Shown piece after piece: positions 41,828 to 50,917 of a DNA stretch of 64,000 bases. The stretch comes from RYN-230 sp963717125 (GTDB taxonomy: Bacteria; Actinomycetota; Actinomycetes; Streptosporangiales; Streptosporangiaceae). Each line of letters begins with the position of its first letter. Position 1 is the first letter of the stretch. The notes under the pieces are model-generated. The model ran no database searches and was not told where the DNA came from. It saw only the letters and a list, made by a program, of their open reading frames with translations. The position numbers and the translations under genes are program-made. The DNA is taken from contig CAVQVG010000007.1 of assembly GCA_963717125.1 (NCBI GenBank), positions 992,001 to 1,056,000 of the forward strand, given 5' to 3'.

Positions 41828-42457
41828 TCAGGGCCGGGGCGGCACGTCGATCGAGGACATCACGTCGAGCACGCCGTCGGCCAGCCGCCGGGCGTGCCCG
41901 GCGTCCTCACCCAGCGACACCTCGGCCACGGCCAGCATGAGCGCCCCGGTCATCACCACGGCGAGCGCCTCGTCCAGCGGATCGGTGCCGCGGGCGAAGA
42001 AGTCGGCGTTCCGGTCGGCCCAGTCGCGCAGCCGCTGCCGCATGATCAGGTCGAAGCCCGGCGGCGCGTCGCCGCAGACGAACAGCCGGGACAGCTCCCG
42101 CTGCTGGACGCAGCCGTCCAGGTAGGCCCGGGCCGCGGCGAGGAACAGCGGCCGGGGCCCGGCGCTGTCCCCGCGCGCCTCCTGGGCGGCCCGGGCCGCC
42201 CGGACCGCCTGCCGCGCCCGCCGCGCCTGGGTCTCGTGGAACTCCTCGAACAGCGTGACGTAGAGATCGGCCTTGCCGGTGAAGTGGTGGTAAAGGCTGC
42301 CCACGCTGGCGTTGGCCCGGGCGACTATCTCGGTCACCCCGGCCTGCGCGTACCCCACCGAGGTGAACACCTCGCGGGCGGCCCCCAGCAGGGCGGCCCG
42401 GGTCGCCGCGCCACGGTCCGCGGACCGCACGGCAGGCTGCGGAATATCTGTCGTCAT
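41828..42457 (-). CDS. TetR-family transcriptional regulator
   Basis: The 209-residue protein has a typical TetR N-terminal DNA-binding domain: RAALLGAAREVFTSVGYAQAGVTEIVARANASVGSLYHHFTGK at about residues 20-62. The C-terminal ligand domain is not recognised. ATG 42457 is chosen since the in-frame extension is not TetR-like; its ribosome-binding site is weak. It faces the end of xseB and is divergent from glpX, with a possible small gene between. Its target is unknown; the nearest candidates are itself and glpX. Confidence 0.88.
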   Translation of the reverse strand: MTTDIPQPAVRSADRGAATRAALLGAAREVFTSVGYAQAGVTEIVARANASVGSLYHHFTGKADLYVTLFEEFHETQARRARQAVRAARAAQEARGDSAGPRPLFLAAARAYLDGCVQQRELSRLFVCGDAPPGFDLIMRQRLRDWADRNADFFARGTDPLDEALAVVMTGALMLAVAEVSLGEDAGHARRLADGVLDVMSSIDVPPRP

Positions 42458-42539
42458 TCGCCTGTCACCGCCTGCGCAGCGCTCCCCACGTCCGGCGTCA
42501 GGGTGTGTCGCCCTCGGCGACAAGGCTACGCCCGCCCTG

Positions 42540-42725
42540 TTACCGGGCCGCCGCGGCCTCGCTGCGCTCGCGGCGCCGGGCCCGGGCCACCTGGCGGCCG
42601 ATCATGCCGGCCAGCGCGGTGGTGATCCAGATGATCTCCCGGCTCCGGCCGGCTCGCGCTGGTGACGTCGTGCTGGGGTTGACTACATTGAGGCGCGACG
42701 GAACGTATGAACACGGCACGGCCAC
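42540..42725 (-). CDS. Possible small one-helix protein upstream of TetR
   Basis: This is a 61-residue frame from GTG 42725. The second half, SREIIWITTALAGMIGRQVA followed by RARRRERSEAAAAR, has the form of a short membrane helix with a positive tail and looks more protein-like than random. The first 25 residues do not, and no clear ribosome-binding site is seen. It partly overlaps the upstream region of glpX on the other strand. Real or not is undecided. Confidence 0.3.
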   Translation of the reverse strand: MAVPCSYVPSRLNVVNPSTTSPARAGRSREIIWITTALAGMIGRQVARARRRERSEAAAAR

Positions 42726-42745
42726 ACCGGGAAGGCGGTCTCTGC

Positions 42746-43843
42746 ATGACCGAGAACGGGGCCACGCTCCGCGGGGACGGCGTCCCCGCCAACCCGGCGC
42801 CGCCCGTGGGCATCGAGCCGGCCGGGGTGATCGCCGCGCCGGAACCCGAACGGCGGGCGCCCGACCGCAACCTGGCGCTGGAGCTGGCCCGGGTCACCGA
42901 GGCCGGCGCGATGGCCGCCGCCCGGTGGGTCGGCCGGGGCGACAAGAACGGCGCGGACGGCGCGGCCGTGCACGCGATGCGGACGCTGATCAACACGGTG
43001 TCGATGAACGGCGTGGTGGTGATCGGCGAAGGTGAGAAGGACCGCGCGCCGATGCTGTACAACGGCGAGCAGGTCGGCGACGGCAGCGGCCCGCTGTGCG
43101 ACGTGGCGGTGGACCCGATCGACGGCACCCGGCTGACGGCCAACGGCATGCCGAACGCCATCTCCGTGATCGCGGTCAGCGCGCGCGGCTCGATGTACGA
43201 CCCATCGGCCGTCTTCTACATGTCCAAGCTGGTCACCGGCCCGTCCGCGGCGGACGTGGTGGACATCGAGGCGCCCGCCGCGGACAACATCCGCGCGGTG
43301 GCCCGGGCCAAGGGCTGCTCGCCCCAGGACGTCACGGTGGTCATCCTGGACCGGCCCCGGCACCAGCAGCTGATCGCCGATGTGCGCGCGGCCGGCGCCC
43401 GGATCAAGCTGATCACCGACGGCGACGTGGCCGGCGCGATCATGGCCGCGCGCGAGGGCACCGGGATCGACCTGCTGCTCGGGGTGGGCGGCACCCCGGA
43501 GGGCATCATCTCCGCCTGCGCGATCAAGTGCCTGGGCGGGGTCATCCAGGGCCGGCTGGCCCCGCGGGACGAGGCCGAGCGGGACCGCGCGCTGGCCGCC
43601 GGCCTCGACCTCAGCCACGTGCTGACCACGGACGACCTGGTCACGTCGGAAGACGCGTTCTTCGCCGCGACCGGGATCACCGACGGCGAACTGATGGCCG
43701 GCGTGCGCTACCGGGGCGGCGGGGCGGTCACCCATTCCCTGGTGATGCGGGCCCGGTCCGGCACCATCCGCAACATCCACAGCGAGCACCAGCTATGGAA
43801 ACTGCGCGCCTACAGCTCGGTGAACTTCGACTCCGCGGACTAA
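42746..43843 (+). CDS. glpX: Class II fructose-1,6-bisphosphatase GlpX
   Basis: The enzyme makes fructose-6-phosphate from fructose-1,6-bisphosphate in gluconeogenesis. The 365-residue product has NLALELARVTEAGAMAAARW, the metal site VVIGEGEKDRAPML, AVDPIDGTRL, LITDGDVAGAI and LLLGVGGTPEGI, all class II landmarks. Class II is the usual actinobacterial FBPase. ATG 42746 follows GGGAAGGCGG. The N-terminal 38 residues are extra and Pro/Ala-rich. It converges on the DUF1707 gene with eight bases between. Confidence 0.95.
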   Translation: MTENGATLRGDGVPANPAPPVGIEPAGVIAAPEPERRAPDRNLALELARVTEAGAMAAARWVGRGDKNGADGAAVHAMRTLINTVSMNGVVVIGEGEKDRAPMLYNGEQVGDGSGPLCDVAVDPIDGTRLTANGMPNAISVIAVSARGSMYDPSAVFYMSKLVTGPSAADVVDIEAPAADNIRAVARAKGCSPQDVTVVILDRPRHQQLIADVRAAGARIKLITDGDVAGAIMAAREGTGIDLLLGVGGTPEGIISACAIKCLGGVIQGRLAPRDEAERDRALAAGLDLSHVLTTDDLVTSEDAFFAATGITDGELMAGVRYRGGGAVTHSLVMRARSGTIRNIHSEHQLWKLRAYSSVNFDSAD

Positions 43844-43851
43844 GCCCCGGA

Positions 43852-44478
43852 CTAGCCCGGCCTGCCGGGCCAGCGGAACAAGCCGCCGCGGCGCGGCCGT
43901 GGCGTGCGGACGTGGATCCGGCCCAGCACGGTCATCGTGTGCAGCTCGATAACCGGCGAGCCAGGCGGCGGTGGCGGTGGCGGCGTGGGCGTGCCTCGCT
44001 CCGCCGGCTGATCCGGCCCGCTGCCCAGCGCCGCGAGGCCGGGCATCCCGTGCATCCGGACGGTGATCCCGGCCGGCACCAGCAGGTGCACCTGGCCACC
44101 GAGCGCGGTCGCGTACATCATCGTGCGCTGCCCGTGCAGCAGCGCCTCGCGCAGGTCGAGCACCACCTGGCCGCCGATGGCCGTCACCACCAGCCGGTCC
44201 GGCACCACCCAGCGGCCCTCCCGCCGCTCGGTGGTAAAGAACGCGGTCACCGCGCGGGAGGTGTCCAGCCGGAACGGCTGGGCATCCGGCCGGGCCAGAT
44301 CCTGGGTCAGCTCGGCCAGGTCGCCCAGCGTCCGGGCCGTGTAGGCGCGCTCCACCCGCCCGGCGTGCTCCTCCATGGTGAGCCGGCCGTCCCCGGCGGC
44401 CTGGGCGAGCAGGTCCACTACCCGCTCCCGGTCAGCATCCGAGGCGCGGAGATCACGCGGGGCAGGCCGGGAGCTCAC
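43852..44478 (-). CDS. DUF1707 domain protein with LiaF-like C-terminal domain
   Basis: The 208-residue protein starts at GTG 44478 after AGGGGG. Residues 8-60 are a DUF1707 domain (LRASDADRERVVDLLAQAAGDG, then RLTMEEHAGRVERAY). A strand-rich domain follows (VTAIGGQVVLDLREALL, TALGGQVHLLVPAG, VIELHTMTVLGRIHVR), resembling the LiaF-type toast-rack domain often paired with it. A poly-Pro linker of eight prolines sits before the last strands. No membrane helix. Role unknown; such proteins are common in actinomycetes and may respond to envelope stress. Confidence 0.8.
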   Translation of the reverse strand: MSSRPAPRDLRASDADRERVVDLLAQAAGDGRLTMEEHAGRVERAYTARTLGDLAELTQDLARPDAQPFRLDTSRAVTAFFTTERREGRWVVPDRLVVTAIGGQVVLDLREALLHGQRTMMYATALGGQVHLLVPAGITVRMHGMPGLAALGSGPDQPAERGTPTPPPPPPPGSPVIELHTMTVLGRIHVRTPRPRRGGLFRWPGRPG

Positions 44479-44672
44479 CCCCCTGACGATAGCCGCCTCG
44501 CCGCCGCCTGGCACCGGCGCTCGTCCGCACCCTGGTTGGCGTGGTGCCGGCGGCGAGCTGAACACCCGGCGGACGCCCGGCCAAGGGTGCCGCCCGGGTT
44601 AGGAATAAGCCTGGTCGGCCTGTTAGTTTGCCCTTAGCAAGTATCAGCCGTCGATGAGAGAGAGACTGCCCA

Positions 44673-46547
44673 GTGGGCGAATCCAGCAACGGCCGCACTC
44701 CGGCTGGTACCCAGGCGGACGGTGGGACACCGGGCGAGGACACGGGCGCGCTGCGCGTAGGCCCGAACTACAAGTGGCTCGCGCTGTCCAACACCACGCT
44801 CGGCATGCTGGCCGCGACGGTCAACGCATCCATCGTCATCATCGCGCTGCCCGCGATCTTCCGCGGCATCCACCTCGACCCGCTGACCCCCGGCAACGTG
44901 AGCTACCTGCTCTGGATGCTGATGGGCTACCTGGTGGTCTCCGCGGTCCTGGTGGTTACCCTGGGCCGGCTCGGTGACATCTACGGCCGGGTGCGGATGT
45001 ACAACCTGGGCTTCACGGTGTTCGCGCTCGGCGCGCTGGCGCTCCCGTTTGACCCGCTGACCGGAGCGGGCGGCGCCCTGTGGCTGATCGGCTTCCGGAT
45101 CGTCCAGGCCACCGGCGGCGCCATGCTGATGGCCAACTCGCCGGCGATCCTGACCGACGCGTTCCCGTCCGACCAGCGGGGCACGGCGATGGGCATCAAC
45201 CAGGTCGCAGGCATCTCCGGCAGCTTCATCGGCCTGATCCTGGGCGGCATCCTGGCCGCGGTGGACTGGCGCCTGGTGTTCATCGTGTCGGTGCCGATCG
45301 GGGTCGGCGGGGCCATCTGGTCCTACTTCAGCCTGCGCGAGATCGGGCTGCGGACCAAGTCGCGGATCGACTGGCTGGGCAACGTCACGTTCGCGCTCGG
45401 CCTGATCGGGCTGCTCACCGGCATCACCTACGGCATCCAGCCCTATGGCGGGCACGTCATGGGCTGGACCAGCCCGGTCGTGCTCACCGGCCTGATCGGC
45501 GGCGTTGCGCTGCTGGTGGCGTTCTGCTTCATCGAAATGCGGGTGCCCAGCCCCATGTTCGACCTGCGGCTACTGAAGATCCGGCCGTTCGCCGCGGGCA
45601 GCACGGCCACGCTGCTCGCCTCGATTGCCCGGGGTGGCCTGCAGTTCATGCTGATCATCTGGCTGCAGGGCATCTGGCTGGTGCTGCACGGCTACAACTA
45701 CAAGGACACCCCGCTGTGGTCGGGGATCTACCTGCTCCCGCTGACCTTTGGGTTCATCGTGGCCGGCCCGATCTCCGGCTATCTGTCGGACAAGCACGGG
45801 GCGCGCTGGTTCGCCTCCGGCGGCCTGCTGGTGTCCGCGGCGGCCTTCGCCGGCCTGCTGGTCCTGCCGACAGACTTCCAGTACGTGGACTTCGGCGTGC
45901 TGATCTTCATATCGGGGGCAGGCATGGGCCTGTTCTCCGCGCCGAACGCGGCCGCGATCATGAACAGCGTGCCCGCCCGGCAGCGGGGCGCCGCCTCGGG
46001 GATGCTGGCCACGTTCATGAACTCCGGGTTCGTGCTGTCCATCGGCATCTTCTTCTCGCTGATGATCGCCGGGCTGGCCAGCACCCTGCCGGCCACGCTG
46101 ACCAAGGGCCTGACGTCGCAGGGGGTGCCGTTCGCGCTGGCCCACCAGGTCGGGCAGACGCCGCCGGTGGCCAGCCTGTTCGCCGCGTTCCTGGGCTACA
46201 ACCCGGTCAAGGAACTGCTCGCCCCGACCGGCATCCTGGGCCACCTGCCCGCGCACAACGTGGCCGTGCTGACCGGCAAGCAGTTCTTCCCGCAACTGAT
46301 CACCGGGCCGTTCCACCACGGGCTGGTGATCGTCTTCAGCATGGCGATCACGCTGCTCGTCATCGCGGCCGGCGCGTCGCTGCTGCGCGGCAAGCGCTAC
46401 GTCCACGATGAGCACGCCATCGCGGGCCCGGGGTCCAGTGAGGCGGCCGAGGTGACCGCGGAGACGGCCATCGGCGCCACGCCCGAGATAGCCGTGGAGG
46501 TCGCCGCCGAGGCCGCCGACCAGAACGCGCAGCACCCGCAGCGCTAA
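44673..46547 (+). CDS. MFS exporter, DHA2 (14-helix) family
   Basis: This is a 624-residue drug/proton antiporter-type protein. A 35-residue cytoplasmic start is followed by about 14 helices. The first contains LAATVNASIVIIALPAIFRG; motif A is VVTLGRLGDIYGRVRMY; motif C is QVAGISGSFIGLILGG. An Ala/Glu-rich tail ends the protein. GTG 44673 has only a weak purine stretch upstream. The inserted loop PFALAHQVGQTPPVASLFAAF between late helices is typical of this subgroup. Substrate unknown. The MarR-ABC exporter operon follows within 62 bases of its stop, so this is an efflux neighbourhood. Confidence 0.9.
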   Translation: MGESSNGRTPAGTQADGGTPGEDTGALRVGPNYKWLALSNTTLGMLAATVNASIVIIALPAIFRGIHLDPLTPGNVSYLLWMLMGYLVVSAVLVVTLGRLGDIYGRVRMYNLGFTVFALGALALPFDPLTGAGGALWLIGFRIVQATGGAMLMANSPAILTDAFPSDQRGTAMGINQVAGISGSFIGLILGGILAAVDWRLVFIVSVPIGVGGAIWSYFSLREIGLRTKSRIDWLGNVTFALGLIGLLTGITYGIQPYGGHVMGWTSPVVLTGLIGGVALLVAFCFIEMRVPSPMFDLRLLKIRPFAAGSTATLLASIARGGLQFMLIIWLQGIWLVLHGYNYKDTPLWSGIYLLPLTFGFIVAGPISGYLSDKHGARWFASGGLLVSAAAFAGLLVLPTDFQYVDFGVLIFISGAGMGLFSAPNAAAIMNSVPARQRGAASGMLATFMNSGFVLSIGIFFSLMIAGLASTLPATLTKGLTSQGVPFALAHQVGQTPPVASLFAAFLGYNPVKELLAPTGILGHLPAHNVAVLTGKQFFPQLITGPFHHGLVIVFSMAITLLVIAAGASLLRGKRYVHDEHAIAGPGSSEAAEVTAETAIGATPEIAVEVAAEAADQNAQHPQR

Positions 46548-46608
46548 CCACGATTCCGCACCCACCATCCAGTAGCCAATCCCGGCGGGCTCAAATATAG
46601 TTAGCTCT

Positions 46609-47097
46609 GTGAAAGACATTCTTGCGGCTGCCGCCACCCCGGCGGCGGCTCCGGCGGCGGCGCGGGCGGAGGCGGCGGAGCTGCTGGCCGCGATCAGCGC
46701 GGTACGGCGCAGCGCCCGGCGGGCGGTGCGGCACGCTTCGGCCAGCGAACCGCTGCCGCCCGCGCGCGGCGAACTGCTCCGCCTGGTCGTGTCCCGGCCC
46801 GGGATCGGGGTGGCCGAGGCAGCCCAGGAACTGCACCTGGCCCCCAACACGGTCAGCACGCTGGTCGGCAAGCTGGCCGACCAGGGGCTGCTCAGCCGGG
46901 AACGGTCCCAGCCCGACGGCCGCTCGGTCCAGCTCGAAGCCACCGGCAAGGGCCAGGCCCGGATCGAAGAGTTCCGCGATCTGCGCGCCGAGCTGGCCGG
47001 CCGCGCGCTGGCCGAACTCGCCGGCGCCGACCGGCAGGCGCTGCGCCACGCCATCCCCGCCCTGGTTCGCCTAGCCGAGAACATGGAGGCACCTTGA
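46609..47097 (+). CDS. MarR-family transcriptional regulator
   Basis: The 162-residue protein has a winged helix: RGELLRLVVSRPGIGVAEAAQELHLAPNTVSTLVGKLADQGLLSRERSQPDGRSVQLEATGKG at residues 47-110, with the DGRS wing. It starts at GTG 46609. Its stop overlaps the TTG start of the ABC ATPase gene, so it is the local regulator of that exporter and perhaps of the MFS exporter upstream. An AT-rich stretch (AAATATAGTTAGCTCT) just before the start may hold the promoter or operator. Confidence 0.9.
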   Translation: MKDILAAAATPAAAPAAARAEAAELLAAISAVRRSARRAVRHASASEPLPPARGELLRLVVSRPGIGVAEAAQELHLAPNTVSTLVGKLADQGLLSRERSQPDGRSVQLEATGKGQARIEEFRDLRAELAGRALAELAGADRQALRHAIPALVRLAENMEAP

Positions 47098-47981
47098 CCC
47101 CGGAATCAGGCGGCGCCGCGCTGACCGACCCGGCCCCCAGCGGCCCGCCCGGCACCAGCCCGCCCGGCCCCAGCCCGCAGGCCGCCGTCGTCTGCCAGGA
47201 CGTCAGCTACCGGTTCGGTGAGCACACCGCGGTCGATCACGTGAGCCTGCTCATCCAGCCGGGCGAGACGTTCGGCCTGCTCGGCCCGAACGGGGCCGGC
47301 AAGACCACCACGATCCGGATGCTGACCACGCTGCTCAAACCGGTCACCGGCCGGATCACCGTGTTTGGCACCGACACCACCGCCCAGCCGATGCGGGTCC
47401 GCCGGATGATCGGCTACGTACCGCAGCTACTGTCCGCGGATGCCAGCCTGACCGGCTGGGAGAACATCGAGCTGTTCGCCCGGCTGTTCGACGTGCCCCG
47501 CGCCGTCCGCGCCGAACGGGTCAACGAGGCGCTGGTCGCGATGGGCCTGACCGAGCCCGCGCAGCGCCTGGTCAAGACGTACTCCGGCGGCATGGTACGC
47601 CGGCTGGAACTGGCCCAGGCGCTGGTCAACACGCCGCGGCTGCTGGTGCTCGACGAGCCCACGGTGGGCCTGGACCCGATCGCCCGGGCCGACGTCTGGG
47701 AGCACATCAGCCGGCTGCGGGAACGGGCCGGGATGACCGTGCTGATGACCACGCACCACATGGAAGAGGCCGACCTGCACTGCGACCGGGTGGCCCTGAT
47801 GCACCGCGGCACGGTGCGGGCCACCGGCTCGCCCGCGGAGCTGAAGGCCATGCTGGGTCCGGAGGCCACGCTGGACGACGTGTTCCGCCACTTCACCGGC
47901 GGCACGCTGGACGAGGAGACCGGAAAGGGAGGCATCCGTGACGTCCGTCGCGCCCGGCGCACCGCCCGCCGTCTGGGCTGA
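47094..47981 (+). CDS. ABC-2 exporter ATP-binding protein (DrrA-like)
   Basis: The 295-residue protein has Walker A GPNGAGKTT, the Q-loop YVPQLLS, signature YSGGMVRRLELAQAL, Walker B LLVLDEPTVGLDP, and the switch His in MTTHHMEEA. It is of the DrrA daunorubicin-type subfamily. TTG 47094 overlaps the MarR stop (TTGA), a tight coupling; an internal start cannot be excluded because residues 1-30 are Pro/Gly-rich. Its 3' end overlaps the permease gene by 44 bases. It energises the permease next to it. Confidence 0.92.
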   Translation: MTPESGGAALTDPAPSGPPGTSPPGPSPQAAVVCQDVSYRFGEHTAVDHVSLLIQPGETFGLLGPNGAGKTTTIRMLTTLLKPVTGRITVFGTDTTAQPMRVRRMIGYVPQLLSADASLTGWENIELFARLFDVPRAVRAERVNEALVAMGLTEPAQRLVKTYSGGMVRRLELAQALVNTPRLLVLDEPTVGLDPIARADVWEHISRLRERAGMTVLMTTHHMEEADLHCDRVALMHRGTVRATGSPAELKAMLGPEATLDDVFRHFTGGTLDEETGKGGIRDVRRARRTARRLG

Positions 47982-48774
47982 CCAGGACCCCGGCAGCGGC
48001 CGGGTCAGCATCCGCCAGCTGGCCAGCCGGATGGTCACGCTGTGCTGGGTGGAGCTGCGCAAGCTGCGGCACGACCGCACCGAGCTGTACACCCGGGCCA
48101 TCCAGCCCGCGCTGTGGCTGCTGATCTTCGGCGAGACGTTCAACCGGATCCACGCCATCCGGACCCCGCACGGCGTCTCCTACCTGGCCTACCTGGCCCC
48201 CGGCATCCTGGCCCAGTCGGCGCTGTTCGTGGCCATCTTCTACGGCATCCAGATCATCTGGGAGCGCGACGCGGGCGTGCTGACCAAGCTCATGGTCACC
48301 CCCACGCCGCGGTCCGCGCTGATCACCGGCAAGGCGTTCGCGGCCGGGGTGCGGTCCATCGTGCAGGCTGCCGTCGTCATCATCCTGGCCGCCATCCTGG
48401 GCGTCTCGCTGACGCACAACCCGCTGAAGCTGCTGGCCACGGCCTGCGTGGTCGTGCTGGGCTCGGCGTTCTTCTCCTGCCTGTCGATGTCCATCGCGGG
48501 CATCGCGCTGAACCGGGACCGGCTGATGGGCATCGGCCAGGCCATCACCATGCCGCTGTTCTTCAGCTCCAACGCGCTGTACCCGACCGCGCTGATGCCC
48601 GGCTGGCTGCAGGCGATCAGCCGGGTCAACCCGCTGTCCTACGAGGTGGACGCGCTGCGCGCGCTGCTCATCGGGATACCCACCAACCTGGCCCTGGACG
48701 TGTTCGTGCTGATCGGGTCCGCCGTCGCGGCCATCATCGTCGCGTCGGCCCTGCTGCCCAGGCTGGCCAAGTAG
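47938..48774 (+). CDS. ABC-2 type exporter permease (DrrB-like)
   Basis: The 278-residue protein has six helices and the ABC-2 features: VELRKLRHDRTELYTRAIQPALWLLIFGETF at the start, APGILAQSALFVAIFYGI, and the signature IGQAITMPLFFSSNALYPTALMP before NPLSYEVDALRAL. GTG 47938 lies inside the ATPase gene (44-base overlap). It forms an exporter with the DrrA-like ATPase; the substrate could be a hydrophobic antibiotic or lipid. Confidence 0.9.
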   Translation: MTSVAPGAPPAVWADQDPGSGRVSIRQLASRMVTLCWVELRKLRHDRTELYTRAIQPALWLLIFGETFNRIHAIRTPHGVSYLAYLAPGILAQSALFVAIFYGIQIIWERDAGVLTKLMVTPTPRSALITGKAFAAGVRSIVQAAVVIILAAILGVSLTHNPLKLLATACVVVLGSAFFSCLSMSIAGIALNRDRLMGIGQAITMPLFFSSNALYPTALMPGWLQAISRVNPLSYEVDALRALLIGIPTNLALDVFVLIGSAVAAIIVASALLPRLAK

Positions 48775-48778
48775 CCGG

Positions 48779-48997
48779 TCAGTCCGCGTCGAGAGTGGAC
48801 GCGGCCTCGCCGAGCACCGACCGGAGCAGCGTCTCGGCCGCGTCGGCCGCGGTCCGGGCGGTGATCGCGTTGGTGTGCGCCCGGTCCAGGTTGCCCAGCG
48901 CGATGCAGTCGTACGCCACCTGCGCGTCGTGCACCGCCAGCTCGAGCTGCCGGGAAGCCTCATCCAGGCTGATCGCCTGCTCGTCGCCGGTTGGCAT
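48779..48997 (-). CDS. Small helical protein, unknown function
   Basis: This 72-residue protein begins MPTGDEQAISLDEASRQLEL, with further regular helices (AQVAYDCIALGNLDRAHTNA, then ITARTAADAAETLLRSVLG). ATG 48997 or GTG 49003 could start it; AAGGAGGG lies 10-17 bases upstream. It sits back-to-back with the fumarase gene and faces the ABC permease stop four bases away. The strong ribosome-binding site supports a real gene. I recognise no family. Confidence 0.55.
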   Translation of the reverse strand: MPTGDEQAISLDEASRQLELAVHDAQVAYDCIALGNLDRAHTNAITARTAADAAETLLRSVLGEAASTLDAD

Positions 48998-49200
48998 GCC
49001 CACGGTCGTCTCCCTCCTTGCCCGGATCCCGCCCGCCGGCTCCACCGCTGACCAGCACTCCCGTCCGGGATGGCCAACCTTTACCCGGCCGGCCGCCCGC
49101 CATGCAAGCGCTTCCGCGAGTCGCCCGGCCCGCCGCGCCGCCCCGGCCGCGGCTCTACCATGAATCCGGCCCCGTATCCACCCACGAGGACGTGCCGCAC

Positions 49201-50847
49201 ATGCCCGAGTTCCAGTACACCGACCTGCTGCCGCTAGGCACCGACGCCACCGAGTACCGCCTGCTCAGCGCGGACGGCATCAGCACCCGGAGAGCGTTGG
49301 GCAGAGAATTCCTGGAGCTGGATCCTGGTGTGCTCAGCATGCTGGCCCGGGCGGGGATGCGGGACATCGCGCACCTGCTGCGGCCCGGCCACCTGCGCCA
49401 GCTGCGGTCCATCCTGGACGACCCGCAGGCCTCTCCGAACGACCGGTACGTGGCTCGTGACCTGCTGCAGAACGCGTGCATCGCGGCCGGTGGCGTGCTG
49501 CCCATGTGCCAGGACACCGGCACCGCGATCGTGCTGGGCAAGCGCGGCGGCGAGGTGCTCACCGACGGCCGCGACGAGGAGCACCTGGCCCGCGGCATCT
49601 ACGACGCGTACACCCAGCTCAACCTGCGTTATTCACAGCTCGCCCCGGCCACCATGTACGAGGAGCGCAACACCGGCAGCAACCTGCCGGCCCAGATCGA
49701 GATCTACGCCGCGCCGGGCCGGGAGTACAAGTTCCTGCTGATGGCCAAGGGCGGCGGCTCGGCCAACAAGTCGTTCCTGTACCAGCAGACCAAGGCGGTG
49801 CTGAACCCGAGCTCGATGCTGGCCTTCCTCGAGGAGAAGATCCGCTCCCTGGGCACCGCCGCCTGCCCGCCCTACCACCTGGCCATCGTGGTCGGCGGGA
49901 CCAGCGCCGAGTACGCGCTCAAGACGGCCAAGTACGCGTCGGCGCGGTACCTGGACACGCTGCCCGCGGCCGGGTCCGCGAGCGGGCACGGGTTCCGGGA
50001 CCACGAGCTGGAGCAGCAGGTGCTGGAGATCACCCGCAAGATCGGCATCGGCGCGCAGTTCGGCGGCAAGTACTTCTGCCACGACGTGCGGGTGATCCGG
50101 CTGCCCCGGCACGGCGCGTCCTGCCCGGTGGCCATCGCGGTGTCCTGCTCCGCGGACCGGCAGGCCCTGGCCAAGATCACCCCGGAGGGCGTGTTCCTGG
50201 AGCGCCTGGAGACCGACCCGGCGCAGTACCTGCCGGACACCACCGACGACGAACTGGCCGACGACGTGGTCCGCGTCGACCTGAACCGGCCGATGTCCGA
50301 GATCCGCGCCGAGCTGAGCAAGTATCCCGTCGCGACCCGCCTCTCGCTGACCGGCCCGCTGGTGGTCGCGCGCGACATTGCACACGCCAAGATTGCCGAA
50401 CGCCTGCTGGCGGGTGATCCTATGCCTCGCTATCTAGCCGACCATGCGATCTACTACGCCGGTCCGGCAAAGACCCCGGAGGGATACGCATCCGGCTCAT
50501 TCGGCCCGACGACGGCCGGCCGGATGGATTCCTATGTGGCTCAGTTCCAGGCGGCCGGCGGGTCGTTCGTGATGCTGGCCAAGGGCAACCGGTCGCCCGC
50601 GGTCACCGCTGCCTGCCAGGAATACGGCGGCTTCTACCTGGGGTCGATCGGCGGCGCCGCGGCCAAGCTGGCCCAGGACCACATCACCAAGGTCGAGGTG
50701 CTCGAGTACCCGGAACTGGGCATGGAAGCGGTCTGGCGGATCGAGGTGCGCGACTTCCCCGCGTTCATCATCACCGACGACAAAGGTAACGACTTCTTCA
50801 CCCCGGAGCCGGAACCGCCGCTGGTTACGATTGGTTCCCGGCCGTAA
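49201..50847 (+). CDS. fumA: Fumarate hydratase, class I (iron-sulfur)
   Basis: The enzyme interconverts fumarate and malate using a 4Fe-4S cluster. The 548-residue single chain contains the alpha part with LPMCQDTGTAIV (cluster Cys), YEERNTGSNLPAQIEI, LLMAKGGGSANKSFL, and the second cluster Cys regions near KYFCHDVRVIRLPRHGASCP. The beta part has RLSLTGPLVVARDIAHAK, FGPTTAGRMDSYV and MLAKGNRS. ATG 49201 has GAGG nine bases upstream. Class I replaces or adds to class II FumC, whose gene is not in the window. Its stop lies 70 bases before the kinase gene. Confidence 0.95.
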   Translation: MPEFQYTDLLPLGTDATEYRLLSADGISTRRALGREFLELDPGVLSMLARAGMRDIAHLLRPGHLRQLRSILDDPQASPNDRYVARDLLQNACIAAGGVLPMCQDTGTAIVLGKRGGEVLTDGRDEEHLARGIYDAYTQLNLRYSQLAPATMYEERNTGSNLPAQIEIYAAPGREYKFLLMAKGGGSANKSFLYQQTKAVLNPSSMLAFLEEKIRSLGTAACPPYHLAIVVGGTSAEYALKTAKYASARYLDTLPAAGSASGHGFRDHELEQQVLEITRKIGIGAQFGGKYFCHDVRVIRLPRHGASCPVAIAVSCSADRQALAKITPEGVFLERLETDPAQYLPDTTDDELADDVVRVDLNRPMSEIRAELSKYPVATRLSLTGPLVVARDIAHAKIAERLLAGDPMPRYLADHAIYYAGPAKTPEGYASGSFGPTTAGRMDSYVAQFQAAGGSFVMLAKGNRSPAVTAACQEYGGFYLGSIGGAAAKLAQDHITKVEVLEYPELGMEAVWRIEVRDFPAFIITDDKGNDFFTPEPEPPLVTIGSRP

Positions 50848-50917
50848 CACGACACACCTGTTATTCTCACCGGCTTCCCAGGAAACTCGGGATAAAGCGC
50901 GTGTATCGTCCTTGGTC